From Cellulomonas sp. WB94 (GTDB lineage Bacteria > Actinomycetota > Actinomycetes > Actinomycetales > Cellulomonadaceae), in assembly GCF_003115775.1 (NCBI RefSeq), contig NZ_QEES01000002.1:1364001-1428000 (forward strand): a DNA stretch of 64,000 nt, written 5' to 3'. The position numbers and the translations under genes were made by a program. Below the pieces are notes generated by a model. That model made no database searches and was not told the DNA's origin. It was given only the letters and a program-made list of their open reading frames with translations. Below are positions 7,710 through 16,956 of this stretch, piece after piece (within the stretch, counting starts at the first letter, position 1; each line of letters opens with the position of its first letter).

Positions 7710-8501
7710 ATGATGTCGCAGAGCTTGTCTCCCCGGAAGAACCTGGGCGCCCGTCAGGCGCGATCGCAACGGCCGGGCACTGTTCGAGCGGACCGGTCCG
7801 CCGCCGTGGCAGCAGGGAGCCTCTACATCACCGGGACCGTGGCCGGTGTCCTCAGCATGGCCGTCAGCGCTCCGGTCCGTGGCGCGCACGACCCGTTGGC
7901 CGCCGCCGCGGAGCACCCCGGTGCGGTCGTGACGGGCGCCCTGCTCGTGCTCGTCATGGGGTTGTCGCTCGCGTTCGTCCCGGTGGTGCTGTTCCCGGTG
8001 CTGCGTCGGGTCGACGAGGCGCTGGCGATCGGCTACCTGGTCGTGCGCGGGGCGCTCGAGACGGCCTGCTACCTCGTCCTCGCGCTCAGCTGGCTGCTCC
8101 TGGCGCCCGTGGGTGAGGTCGTGTCGGCAGGACCGGGCACGGCATCACCGATGGGGATGCGCCTCGGCGGCCTGCTGTTCGCCGCGGACGCCGTGGACGC
8201 GGTGCTCGCGGTCGTGTTCGGCTGCGGCGCCGTCCTGCTCTACGTGCTGCTCTACCGGTCGCGCCTCGCCCCCCGCTGGATCGCGGTGTGGGGTCTCGCG
8301 GCGATCGCGGTGTACGTCGTCGCCGACCTGCTCGCGATGTACGACGTCGTCGGCGCGGGCTCGACCGAGCAGGTCCTGATGCTCATGCCCCTGGCCGTCC
8401 AGGAGATGGTGCTGGCGGTGTGGATGATCGCGCGCGGCTTCCGTTCGACGGCTGGTGCGAGCACGGCCCAGCCGGCGGACGAGGCGCTGGTCCCGGCGTG
8501 A
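7710..8501 (+). CDS. DUF4386 domain integral membrane protein
   Basis: A 263-aa protein with six or seven predicted transmembrane helices (for example AAVAAGSLYITGTVAGVLSM, VVTGALLVLVMGLSLAFVP, VLAVVFGCGAVLLYVLLY). It matches the DUF4386 family by its early GxxYI-type helix, the R-R-V-D-E-A-L loop and the late WGLAAIAVYVVADLL segment. The ATG at 7710 follows GGAGG at the right spacing. It is divergent from a DesK-like kinase/regulator pair, so it is probably a target of that system. The C-terminus is a short Ala/Pro-rich cytoplasmic tail. Biochemical function is unknown. Confidence 0.8.
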   Translation: MMSQSLSPRKNLGARQARSQRPGTVRADRSAAVAAGSLYITGTVAGVLSMAVSAPVRGAHDPLAAAAEHPGAVVTGALLVLVMGLSLAFVPVVLFPVLRRVDEALAIGYLVVRGALETACYLVLALSWLLLAPVGEVVSAGPGTASPMGMRLGGLLFAADAVDAVLAVVFGCGAVLLYVLLYRSRLAPRWIAVWGLAAIAVYVVADLLAMYDVVGAGSTEQVLMLMPLAVQEMVLAVWMIARGFRSTAGASTAQPADEALVPA

Positions 8502-8502
8502 G

Positions 8503-8829
8503 TCAGCCGACGGCTGAGGCGGTCCGCGTCAGGCGCACGTGGCACTCGGTCGGCTCCTCGACGACGAACTCGACCGCGAGCGCGCCGTGCGCGTCGGCGG
8601 TGAGCTCCGCGAGCAGCGGCATCGGGCGGTGCGGGGCGATGAGCACCATCGTGCCGCCGACCGGGATCGCGCCGAAGGCTCCGCGGACCGCCGCGTGGCG
8701 GACGGCGTGCGGGATCGCCCGCACGTCGAGCACGACCTCGGACTCCTCGTGCTGGCAGCCGCACACGTGGCCCTCAGCGGCGGCCGGCGACGTGGGGCGG
8801 GACTCGATCTCGACGTTCTCGGCGGGCAT
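8503..8829 (-). CDS. DUF2249 domain protein
   Basis: A 108-aa soluble protein. The DUF2249 domain (about residues 30-105) opens EVVLDVRAIPHAVRHAAVRGAF and contains the GTMVLIAPHRPMPLL strand-loop and the final V-R-L-T-R strand. The N-terminal tail has a potential metal or haem-binding C-x-C-x-H (HVCGCQHEES). Such proteins often accompany nitrate, nitrite or nitric-oxide genes, but none is nearby. I chose the ATG at 8829 because GGAGG (8835-8839, minus strand) sits 5 nt upstream; an in-frame GTG at 8889 lacks this. It converges with the DUF4386 gene (1-bp gap). Confidence 0.78.
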   Translation of the reverse strand: MPAENVEIESRPTSPAAAEGHVCGCQHEESEVVLDVRAIPHAVRHAAVRGAFGAIPVGGTMVLIAPHRPMPLLAELTADAHGALAVEFVVEEPTECHVRLTRTASAVG

Positions 8830-8886
8830 GGGGACCTCCAGGTCAGGGGTGGGGCCGCAGTCGCGCGCGGCCGTCTCGGCAGTATT

Positions 8887-8902
8887 CACGGCATTATCCG
8901 TG
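8887..8902. promoter_or_regulatory. Candidate operator upstream of the DUF2249 gene
   Basis: A perfect 5-bp dyad CACGG-n6-CCGTG lies 58 bp upstream of the DUF2249 start in an AT-richer patch (8881-8907) with flanking TATT and CTTA. The n6 spacing is like Crp/Fnr-type sites, but the half-site is not a standard one. Only the symmetry is certain. Confidence 0.35.
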
Positions 8903-8982
8903 CTTAACCGGGACCTTCGACCGTCGCCCGGCGTCGGCGGGCCCTCCGCGGCTCCGGACCGCGCCGGTCAGCCCTGCGCCGG

Positions 8983-10452
8983 TCAGCCCTGCGGCGCGTG
9001 GCGGTCCAGGAACTCGTACACCTCGGTCGTGTCCACGCCCGGGAACGCCCCGGTCGGCAGCGCGGCCAGGGTGCTCGCGTGCGGGCGGGCGCTCGGCCAG
9101 GCCCGGTCGGCCCAGCGGTCGGCGAGCTCGGTCGGCGCCTGGCGGCAGCACGTCGGGTCGGGGCACCGGGAGACGGCCCGCTCGGTCGTCTCGCGACCCC
9201 GGAACCAGCGCACGTGCTGGAACGGCACCCCGACAGACACCGAGAAGTCCCCCTCCGAGGAGCCCTGCACGCGCGACGTGCACCAGAACGTGCCCGTCGG
9301 GGTGTCGGTGTACTGGTAGTACGGGCTGAACCGGTCGGGGATCGCGAACACGATGCGCGCCGTCCAGTTCTTGCACACCGGCTGGCCCTCGATCGCGCCG
9401 AGCGGGTCGGACGGGAACCGCACGCCGTCGTTCTCGTACGCCTTGTGGAGCGTGCCGCTCTCGTGGACCTTCATGAAGTGCACGGGCACGTCGAGGTGCC
9501 GGGTCGCGAGGTTGGTGAACCGGTGCGCTGCGGTCTCGTACGGGACCGCGTACGCGTCGCGCAGGTCCTCGACCGACAGCCGGCGCTCGGCCTTGGCCTC
9601 GCGCATGAGCTCGGCCGCGCCGGCCTCGGGCAGCATCAGCGCGGCGGCCAGGTAGTTCGTCTCGACGCGCTGGCGCAGGAAGTCCCCGTAGTCCCGGGGC
9701 TCGGCGTGCCCGAGCACGAAGCTCGCGATGGCCTGCAGCAGCGCGGAGCGCGGGTCGCTCGACGACGTGAGCCCGTGCGGCAGGTAGATCCGCCTGTTCG
9801 CCAGGTCGGTCACCGACCGGGTCGAGTGCGGCAGGTCGTGGACGTAGTGCAGCGTGAACCCGAGGTGGGCGGCGATGTCGGCCGTCCCGCGCTGGGACAG
9901 CGGACCGCCGGGGTGCTCGACCGCGCCGAGCAGCCGGCGCGCGTGCTCCTCGAGCTCGGGGAAGTAGTTGTCCTGCGCGCGCATGGTCGCGCGCAGCTCG
10001 GCGTTGGCGCGGCGGGCCTCCTCGGGCGTCGCGGCCTTCTCCGTGAGCAGCCGCTGGACCTCGGCCTGGAGCCGGACGAGGGCCTCGAGCGCATCGGTCG
10101 GCAGCGACTTGCCGACCTTGACCGTCGGCATCGCCAGCGACGCGAACAGCGGGCCGCGCTGGGCCCGCTCGAGCTCGACCTCGAGGGCCGACCGCCGGCT
10201 CGGCGCCTCCTCGCGCAGCAGCTCCGCGACCGGCACGCCCAGCGCCGCGGCGATCTGGCTGAGCAGCGACAGCTTGGGCTCGCGGTGGCCGTTCTCGATC
10301 ATCGACACCTGCGACGCGGCGCGGCCGATCGCGGCGCCGAGCTCGTCGAGCGTCAGCCCGCGCGCGGTGCGGAGGTGCCGGATGCGGCGGCCCAGGACGA
10401 GGGTGTCGACGGCGTCGTCGGGCAGGGGCGCGAGCGTGGGGGTGATCGCCAT
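8983..10452 (-). CDS. ramB: RamB-like XRE-family regulator of acetate and glyoxylate metabolism
   Basis: A 489-aa regulator of the short-chain fatty-acid (ScfR) group. Residues 20-75 form a Cro/C1-type helix-turn-helix (LGRRIRHLRTARGLTLDELG, SQVSMIENGHREPKLSLLSQI). The middle is an IrrE/ImmA-like peptidase-fold domain without a clear H-E-x-x-H. The C-terminal half has a Cys-rich CPDPTCCRQ segment and CTSRVQG region typical of RamB. In Corynebacterium RamB represses aceA, aceB and acetate genes. Here the gene is divergent from aceA, with two boxes resembling the Corynebacterium A/G-AACTTTGC site between them, so direct control of aceA and autoregulation are very likely. Confidence 0.88.
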   Translation of the reverse strand: MAITPTLAPLPDDAVDTLVLGRRIRHLRTARGLTLDELGAAIGRAASQVSMIENGHREPKLSLLSQIAAALGVPVAELLREEAPSRRSALEVELERAQRGPLFASLAMPTVKVGKSLPTDALEALVRLQAEVQRLLTEKAATPEEARRANAELRATMRAQDNYFPELEEHARRLLGAVEHPGGPLSQRGTADIAAHLGFTLHYVHDLPHSTRSVTDLANRRIYLPHGLTSSSDPRSALLQAIASFVLGHAEPRDYGDFLRQRVETNYLAAALMLPEAGAAELMREAKAERRLSVEDLRDAYAVPYETAAHRFTNLATRHLDVPVHFMKVHESGTLHKAYENDGVRFPSDPLGAIEGQPVCKNWTARIVFAIPDRFSPYYQYTDTPTGTFWCTSRVQGSSEGDFSVSVGVPFQHVRWFRGRETTERAVSRCPDPTCCRQAPTELADRWADRAWPSARPHASTLAALPTGAFPGVDTTEVYEFLDRHAPQG

Positions 10453-10487
10453 GCCTCGACGGTGTCAGAACCAGGCGCTTCTGTCGA

Positions 10488-10520
10488 GCAGAAGTTCTGA
10501 CGATCTTCTGCGAACTTTGC
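10488..10520. promoter_or_regulatory. Two RamB-like boxes between ramB and aceA
   Basis: On the plus strand GAACTTTGC (10512-10520) matches the core of the corynebacterial RamB site (A/G-AACTTTGCAAA). On the minus strand AGAACTTCTGC (10488-10498) is a close variant in the opposite orientation. The boxes lie 36 bp from the ramB start and 71 bp from the aceA start, so binding could control both genes. Confidence 0.6.
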
Positions 10521-10590
10521 CGGTGAAGACCTGTTGACCTTCCCCCAGAGTGGTCCCACCAGGCCAGCAACCGGAAGATCGAGGGACATC

Positions 10591-11925
10591 GTGAACGAGA
10601 CAACGTCGTCGACGCAGCAGCCCACCACGACCCGCCCGGGCGACCAGACCCAGACGGCCGCCGAGCTCGCCCAGCAGTGGGCGACCGACCCCCGCTGGGC
10701 CGGCCTCCGCCGCGACTACACCGCCGAGGACGTCATCGCGCTGCGCGGATCGGTCCGCGAGGAGCACACGCTCGCCCGCAGGGGGGCCGAGCGCCTGTGG
10801 GACCTGCTCCACGCCCGCGAGTGGGTCCCCGCGCTCGGCGCGCTCACCGGCAACCAGGCCGTCCAGCAGGTCAAGGCCGGTCTCGAGGCCATCTACCTGT
10901 CCGGCTGGCAGGTCGCGGCCGATGCGAACCTGTCCGGCCAGACGTACCCGGACCAGAGCCTCTACCCCGCGAACAGCGTCCCCGCCGTCGTGCGCCGCAT
11001 CAACAACGCGCTGCTGCGCGCCGACCAGATCGAGACCTCCGAGGGGACGGGGCGCACCCGCGAGTGGCTCGCGCCGATCGTCGCCGACGCCGAGGCCGGG
11101 TTCGGCGGACCGCTCAACGCCTACGAGCTCATGGCGTCGATGATCGAGGCCGGCGCGGCCGGCGTGCACTGGGAGGACCAGCTCGCGGCCGAGAAGAAGT
11201 GCGGCCACCTCGGCGGCAAGGTCCTCGTCCCGACGAGCCAGCACGTGCGCACCCTCAGCGCGGCGCGGCTCGCGGCCGACGTCGCGGGGATCCCGACCGT
11301 CGTGATCGCGCGCACCGACGCGCTCGGCGCCGACCTCCTGACGTCCGACGTCGACCCGCGCGACGAGCCGTTCCTCACGGGCGAGCGGACCGCCGAGGGC
11401 TACTTCCGGGTGCGTCCGGGCCTCGACCCGGTCGTCTCGCGGGCCATGGCCTACGCCGAGTACGCCGACCTGATCTGGGTCGAGACGTCCACCCCCGACC
11501 TGGACCTCGCGCGGGAGTTCGCCGAGCGCATCCACGAGCGGTTCCCCGGCAAGCTGCTCGCCTACAACTGCTCGCCGTCGTTCAACTGGCGTGCGGCGCT
11601 CGACGACGCGACGATCGCGCAGTTCCAGAAGGAGCTCGCCTCCTACGGCTACGCGTTCCAGTTCATCACCCTGGCCGGCTTCCACGCGCTCAACCACTCG
11701 ATGTTCTCGCTCGCCCGCGGGTACGCCGAGCGCGGCATGAGCGCGTACGTCGAGCTGCAGGAGGCCGAGTTCGCGTCCGAGGCCGACGGCTACACCGCGA
11801 CCCGCCACCAGCGCGAGGTCGGCACCGGGTACTTCGACCGCGTCGCCACGGCGCTCAACCCGGCCAGCGCGACCCTCGCGCTCGCAGGGTCGACCGAGAC
11901 CGCGCAGTTCGCGCAGGCGCACTGA
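10591..11925 (+). CDS. aceA: Isocitrate lyase
   Basis: The first enzyme of the glyoxylate shunt, splitting isocitrate into succinate and glyoxylate. The protein is 444 aa, normal for bacterial AceA. The active-site Cys loop is [17 protein letters not shown], and [30 protein letters not shown] and NCSPSFNW are all typical. I start at the GTG 10591 (N-E-T-T-S-S), which follows GAGGGA; an in-frame ATG at 10534 would put the coding region into the regulatory region. aceB follows 97 bp downstream in the same direction. Regulation by the divergent RamB-like protein is expected. Confidence 0.95.
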   Translation: MNETTSSTQQPTTTRPGDQTQTAAELAQQWATDPRWAGLRRDYTAEDVIALRGSVREEHTLARRGAERLWDLLHAREWVPALGALTGNQAVQQVKAGLEAIYLSGWQVAADANLSGQTYPDQSLYPANSVPAVVRRINNALLRADQIETSEGTGRTREWLAPIVADAEAGFGGPLNAYELMASMIEAGAAGVHWEDQLAAEKKCGHLGGKVLVPTSQHVRTLSAARLAADVAGIPTVVIARTDALGADLLTSDVDPRDEPFLTGERTAEGYFRVRPGLDPVVSRAMAYAEYADLIWVETSTPDLDLAREFAERIHERFPGKLLAYNCSPSFNWRAALDDATIAQFQKELASYGYAFQFITLAGFHALNHSMFSLARGYAERGMSAYVELQEAEFASEADGYTATRHQREVGTGYFDRVATALNPASATLALAGSTETAQFAQAH

Positions 11926-12022
11926 CATGTACGAGGTCCTCGAGCCCCGGCTCGAACCACGACCCGCTGGTCCCGCCACACCACACACCGCACCGCCCGC
12001 CGCACCACGAGAGGAGCACGCC

Positions 12023-13729
<1,707 letters not shown>

Positions 13730-13743
13730 AGGCACGCTGACCA

Positions 13744-13790
13744 GCTGCGGGCGCCCGGCGGCCGAAAAGGTCTTGTCGGGCGCCCGCAGC
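13744..13790 (+). terminator. Intrinsic-type terminator of aceA-aceB
   Basis: A perfect 14-bp stem (arms 13744-13757 and 13777-13790, sequence GCTGCGGGCGCCCG and its complement) with a 19-nt loop, 14 bp after the aceB stop. As usual in high-GC actinobacteria there is no U run. Confidence 0.65.
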
Positions 13791-13801
13791 GGACGTAGCG
13801 T
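13773..13801 (+). promoter_or_regulatory. Candidate promoter of the tiny-ORF leader transcript
   Basis: TTGTCG (13773-13778) and TAGCGT (13796-13801) are 17 bp apart. The predicted start is near 13808, a few bases before the ATG at 13811 and the strong Shine-Dalgarno. It overlaps the 3' arm of the aceB terminator. Confidence 0.45.
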
Positions 13802-13833
13802 CGACCGCACATGGGAAAGGAGGTGGTCCCCGA

Positions 13834-13872
13834 GTGAAGATTCTTGGGACGCGTGAGGTGACTGTCCGCTAG
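13834..13872 (+). CDS. Candidate 12-codon leader peptide with an ideal Shine-Dalgarno
   Basis: A GTG-started ORF encodes M-K-I-L-G-T-R-E-V-T-V-R and ends TAG. It is preceded by AAAGGAGGTG (13816-13825), almost fully complementary to the 3' end of 16S rRNA. A second tiny frame, ATG 13811 to TGA 13837 (M-G-K-E-V-V-P-E), runs through the Shine-Dalgarno and overlaps the GTG start, which would couple their translation. A promoter lies just upstream and map begins 255 bp downstream. No Cys, Trp or other attenuator-type codon run is present. Whether the peptide or the act of translation matters is unknown. Confidence 0.45.
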   Translation: MKILGTREVTVR

Positions 13873-14127
13873 TCGCCCGAGCATTCGGACGGACTGACTC
13901 GGTCCCCCCGCAGTGCCACCTGGACCCCTGCCGGGTCGGGCGGCGAGCGAGTACCAGGCAGTCACCGCAGCCCGTGGGAGCCGTGATCTCGTCCTTCGCG
14001 GCAGGGACCCCGTCAGGGGGACCGGCCCACGGGCTGTCCTATGCCCGGTCCCGTCCGGGCGCCCGGGCGGGCGCCGGATCGCGGACCCGCGCACCTCGGG
14101 CGCCCCGGACGGTGAGAGTCTGGACCC
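13873..14127 (+). other. Structured non-coding leader region before map
   Basis: The 255 bp between the tiny ORF and map contain no credible gene but several stems. The longest is CAGCCCGTGGG (13968-13978) pairing perfectly with 14026-14036 around a 47-nt loop that has its own CCCC-GTCAG-GGGG hairpin. Further GC-rich stems lie at about 14044-14080. This looks like a structured 5' leader or attenuator rather than empty spacer. I do not recognise a known RNA family. Confidence 0.35.
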
Positions 14128-14898
14128 ATGGGCCAGCTCAAGACACCTGCCGAGATCACCGCGATGCGTCCGGCTGGGAAGTTCATCGCCAGCGTCCTCG
14201 TGTCGCTGCGCGACTACGCGAAGGTCGGCGTGAGCCTGCGTGACCTCGACGCCCACGCGCACGCGCTCATCGACGCGGCCGGCGCCCACTCCGTCTACCT
14301 CGGCTACCACCCGTCGTTCGGTGCGATCCCCTACCCGGGCGTGCTGTGCACGTCGGTGAACGACGCCGCGCTGCACGGCCTGCCCTCGGACTACGTCCTG
14401 GTCGACGGCGACGTCCTGAGCGTCGACTTCGCCGCGCAGGTGCAGGGCTGGGTCGCCGACTCCGCGATCACGTTCCAGGTCGGCACGCCGACCGCGGCCG
14501 CGACGACGCTCATCGAGACGACCGACCGGGCGCTCGCCGCCGGGATCGCCGCCGCGAGGCCCGGCAACCGTATGGGTGACATCTCCGCGGCGATCGGCGC
14601 CGTCGGGCGAGGCGCCGGGTACGGCATCAACGCGGACTTCGGGGGCCACGGGGTCGGGCGGACGATGCACGAGGACCCGCACGTCCCGAACCTCGGCCGC
14701 GCCGGGACCGGTCAGAAGCTCAAGCCGGGACTCGTCATCGCGATCGAGCCGTGGTTCATGGCGGGCGGCGACGAGTACGTCATCGACCCCGACGGCTGGA
14801 CCATCCGCACGGCCGACGGCTCGATCGCTGCGCATGCCGAGCACACCATCGCGATCACCAAGGACGGCCCGCTCGTCCTGACGGCCCGCGACGAGTAG
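14128..14898 (+). CDS. map: Type I methionine aminopeptidase
   Basis: Removes the initiator methionine from nascent proteins. 256 aa, the normal length without N-terminal extension. The five metal ligands of the pita-bread fold are visible: Asp in LSVDFAA and in VADSAITF, His in GGHGVGRTMHEDP, Glu in AIEPWFM and Glu in AEHTIAIT, and the substrate His in DAALHGLP. The ATG at 14128 lacks a clear ribosome site. The preceding 400 bp carry a probable promoter, a tiny ORF and RNA hairpins, so expression may depend on that leader. A LysR-type gene and small membrane gene follow at distance, so map is probably monocistronic. Confidence 0.93.
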   Translation: MGQLKTPAEITAMRPAGKFIASVLVSLRDYAKVGVSLRDLDAHAHALIDAAGAHSVYLGYHPSFGAIPYPGVLCTSVNDAALHGLPSDYVLVDGDVLSVDFAAQVQGWVADSAITFQVGTPTAAATTLIETTDRALAAGIAAARPGNRMGDISAAIGAVGRGAGYGINADFGGHGVGRTMHEDPHVPNLGRAGTGQKLKPGLVIAIEPWFMAGGDEYVIDPDGWTIRTADGSIAAHAEHTIAITKDGPLVLTARDE

Positions 14899-14948
14899 CC
14901 CGGTGCCGGACGCCGGTTGACCGGTTCAGAACCGCTGGTCGAGTCCGA

Positions 14949-15338
14949 TCAGGCGACGAGGCCCACCGAGCTCGACCGCATCCCGCTCCGCTCCAGCTCG
15001 GTGACGGTGGCCCGGATCGGCTCGAACGTCGCGCCTCCCAGGGCGCCGCCGGAGGCGTCCTCGCGGGCGCAGCCGGACATGGCGTCCGCCTGCTCCCGAC
15101 GCGCGCGCATCACGGTCGCGATGGTGCGGGCGCCGATCACGGCCCAGACGACGTTCGCGGCGACCGACGCCCAGACGTGCCCGCGCGCGGCGACGAGACC
15201 CATCATCAGCGCCGCGGCGACGTTCGCGACCTGGAAGCGCCGTGACGACACCGACCAGGTCCCGCGCGAGACGAGCCCGTAGGCGCCGACGCAGGTGACG
15301 GCGCCGATCCATCCGATGGCGGTGACGAGGGCGTGCAC
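14949..15338 (-). CDS. Small CBU_0592-like membrane protein
   Basis: A 129-aa protein with three predicted membrane helices in its first 75 residues (VTAIGWIGAVTCVGAYGLVS, VANVAAALMMGLVAARG, VAANVVWAVIGARTIATVM). The order S-R-R-F-Q-V-A-N then V-A-A-N-V-V-W-A-V-I-G-A is that of the CBU_0592 family, which has no known function. The remaining 50 residues are a polar tail. The GTG start at 15338 precedes the first helix directly; longer frames lead into the divergent LysR region. It is divergent from the LysR gene at 15498 and may be its target. Confidence 0.6.
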   Translation of the reverse strand: MHALVTAIGWIGAVTCVGAYGLVSRGTWSVSSRRFQVANVAAALMMGLVAARGHVWASVAANVVWAVIGARTIATVMRARREQADAMSGCAREDASGGALGGATFEPIRATVTELERSGMRSSSVGLVA

Positions 15339-15425
15339 GAGCGGGCTCCAGAGAATGGCGGGACAGCGACAGCCGTCGGTCGGGGATTGCCCGGTGCGGC
15401 TCTGGGCCCAGTCTGCTCCGGTCGA

Positions 15426-15448
15426 GCAGTTCACTTCAAATGAACTGC
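15426..15448. promoter_or_regulatory. Perfect 8-bp dyad, probable LysR operator
   Basis: GCAGTTCA, a 7-bp spacer (CTTCAAA), then TGAACTGC. It contains the T-n11-A pattern of LysR-type sites and lies between the LysR gene (50 bp upstream of its start) and the divergent membrane-protein gene (88 bp from its start), in a strikingly AT-rich patch for this genome. Confidence 0.6.
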
Positions 15449-15497
15449 GGTCAACCAGGTAGTAAGCCGAACTGATCGTGTCCGGTATGATCGCCCC

Positions 15498-16403
15498 GTG
15501 CCGACCGATCCGCGCAGACTCGCCGTGCTGCTGGCCGTCCACCGAGCCGGCGGCGTCAACGCTGCGGCAGACCTGCTGCACGTCACACCGTCCGCGGTGT
15601 CGCAGCAGATCACCCGGCTCGAGGCCGAGGAGGGTGTCCAGGTGCTCGTCCGCGGCCCCCGCGGCGCGACCCTGACCCGCGCCGGCCGCATCCTCGCGGA
15701 GTCCGCCGAGCGCATCGAGGCCGAGCTCGTCGACGCGCGCAAGGCCATCGCGACCCTCGGCGGCGAGGTCGCGGGCCGCGTGACGATCGCAGCGTTCCAG
15801 ACGGCGATCCGCGCCGTCATCGGGCCCGCGCTCGCCGTCGTCGCCGAGCGGTACCCGGGGCTCGAGCTCGCCGTCGAGGAGCGCGAACCTGCGGAGTCGC
15901 TGCGCCGGCTGCGCGACGGCGACGCCGACATCGTCCTCATGGAACGCGACGAGGACTCCGACGCGACGGTCCCGCGGGGGGTGCGCGACACGGTCCTGCT
16001 CGAGGAGCCGTGGCGACTCGTCCTGCCCGCCTCGGTGGCGGCCCCGACCCAGCTCGCCGACCTCCGCGACGCGACCTGGGTCGGCTCGGAACCCGGCACA
16101 GCGGCGGCCCGGGCGCTCGGCCGCGTCGCGGCGACTCTCGGCACGCGCGTGCGCACCCGCCACCAGTACTACGACTTCGACGTCGCGCTCGCGCTCGTCG
16201 CCGCAGGTCAGGGCGTCGCCATGCTCCCCGCGCTCGCGCTGCAGGGCGACGTGCCGACCGGGGTGAGCATCGTGACGGTGCCCGGCCTCGGGTCGCGACG
16301 CCTCGTCGCACGGCACCGGGCGACCCGGCGCGAGCCCGGCCCGGCGGTCGCGGCGGTCCTCGACGTGCTGCTCGACGTGGCGGCGGAGCTCGAGCTCGCC
16401 TGA
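15498..16403 (+). CDS. LysR-family transcriptional regulator
   Basis: A 301-aa regulator. Residues 6-65 form the winged helix-turn-helix (LAVLLAVHRAGGVNAAADLL, TPSAVSQQITRLEAEEGVQV). The rest is the periplasmic-binding-like effector domain (GRVTIAAFQTAIRAVIGPAL onward). The GTG start follows a TATGAT -10 box (15486-15491) by six bases, so the mRNA is probably leaderless. The 23-bp dyad at 15426-15448 is its likely operator. The effector is unknown. The next gene, a phosphatase, starts 35 bp downstream and may be cotranscribed. Confidence 0.9.
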   Translation: MPTDPRRLAVLLAVHRAGGVNAAADLLHVTPSAVSQQITRLEAEEGVQVLVRGPRGATLTRAGRILAESAERIEAELVDARKAIATLGGEVAGRVTIAAFQTAIRAVIGPALAVVAERYPGLELAVEEREPAESLRRLRDGDADIVLMERDEDSDATVPRGVRDTVLLEEPWRLVLPASVAAPTQLADLRDATWVGSEPGTAAARALGRVAATLGTRVRTRHQYYDFDVALALVAAGQGVAMLPALALQGDVPTGVSIVTVPGLGSRRLVARHRATRREPGPAVAAVLDVLLDVAAELELA

Positions 16404-16437
16404 TGACCGGGTGGCTGCCGTCCGCGATCATGGACCG

Positions 16438-16956
16438 GTGAGCACCCCGTACCGCGTCATGACCGTCTGCACCGGCAACATCTGCCGGTCGCCCATGGCC
16501 GAGGTCGTGCTGCGCGCACGACTCGAGTCGGCGGGGCTCGGCGACGTGGTCGTCGTGGACTCGACGGGGATCAGCGCCGAGGAGCACGGCAACCCGATCG
16601 ACGAGCGCGCCCGGACCGCGCTCGCCAGCCGGGGCTACGAGGTCCCGCGGCACGCGGCACGCCAGGTCAGGGCCGTCGACCTGCCGGCCCGCGACCTCGT
16701 GCTGGCGATGACGAGCACGCACGCACGGGCGCTGCGACGGCTCGCGCGGGACACCGACGCTGCGAGCCGCATCGTCATGTACCGGGCGTTCGACCCGGCG
16801 GCGCCACCCGTGCCCGCGGGCGGCCCCGAGCACCTCCTCGACGTCGACGACCCCTGGTACGGCGGCCCTGACCAGTTCGAGTCGTGCCTCGACGAGATCG
16901 AGGCGGCGGCGGACGGGATCGTCGAGCACGTACGCGCGGCGATCGTGGCGCCGTGA
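16438..16956 (+). CDS. Low-molecular-weight protein-tyrosine phosphatase
   Basis: A 172-aa cytosolic phosphatase. The P-loop VCTGNICRSPMAE (C-x-x-x-x-C-R-S, residues about 10-20) contains the nucleophilic Cys and the phosphate-binding Arg, and the general acid lies in DVDDPWYGG (D-P motif) near the C-terminus. Homologues dephosphorylate tyrosine kinases of polysaccharide export or act in signalling; neither partner is nearby. The GTG at 16438 gives the family-standard short N-terminus (S-T-P-Y-R-V-M-T-V-C). Its TGA overlaps the ATG of the following acetyltransferase by one base. Confidence 0.92.
   Translation: MSTPYRVMTVCTGNICRSPMAEVVLRARLESAGLGDVVVVDSTGISAEEHGNPIDERARTALASRGYEVPRHAARQVRAVDLPARDLVLAMTSTHARALRRLARDTDAASRIVMYRAFDPAAPPVPAGGPEHLLDVDDPWYGGPDQFESCLDEIEAAADGIVEHVRAAIVAP

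Noticed and set aside
10534-10590. Upstream ATG as the aceA start
   Set aside because: It would place coding sequence in the RamB-box and promoter region; the GTG at 10591 has a better ribosome site and family-like N-terminus.
11927-12022. Upstream in-frame start for aceB
   Set aside because: The extra 32 residues are Pro/Ala-rich intergenic sequence; GAGGAG precedes the ATG at 12023.
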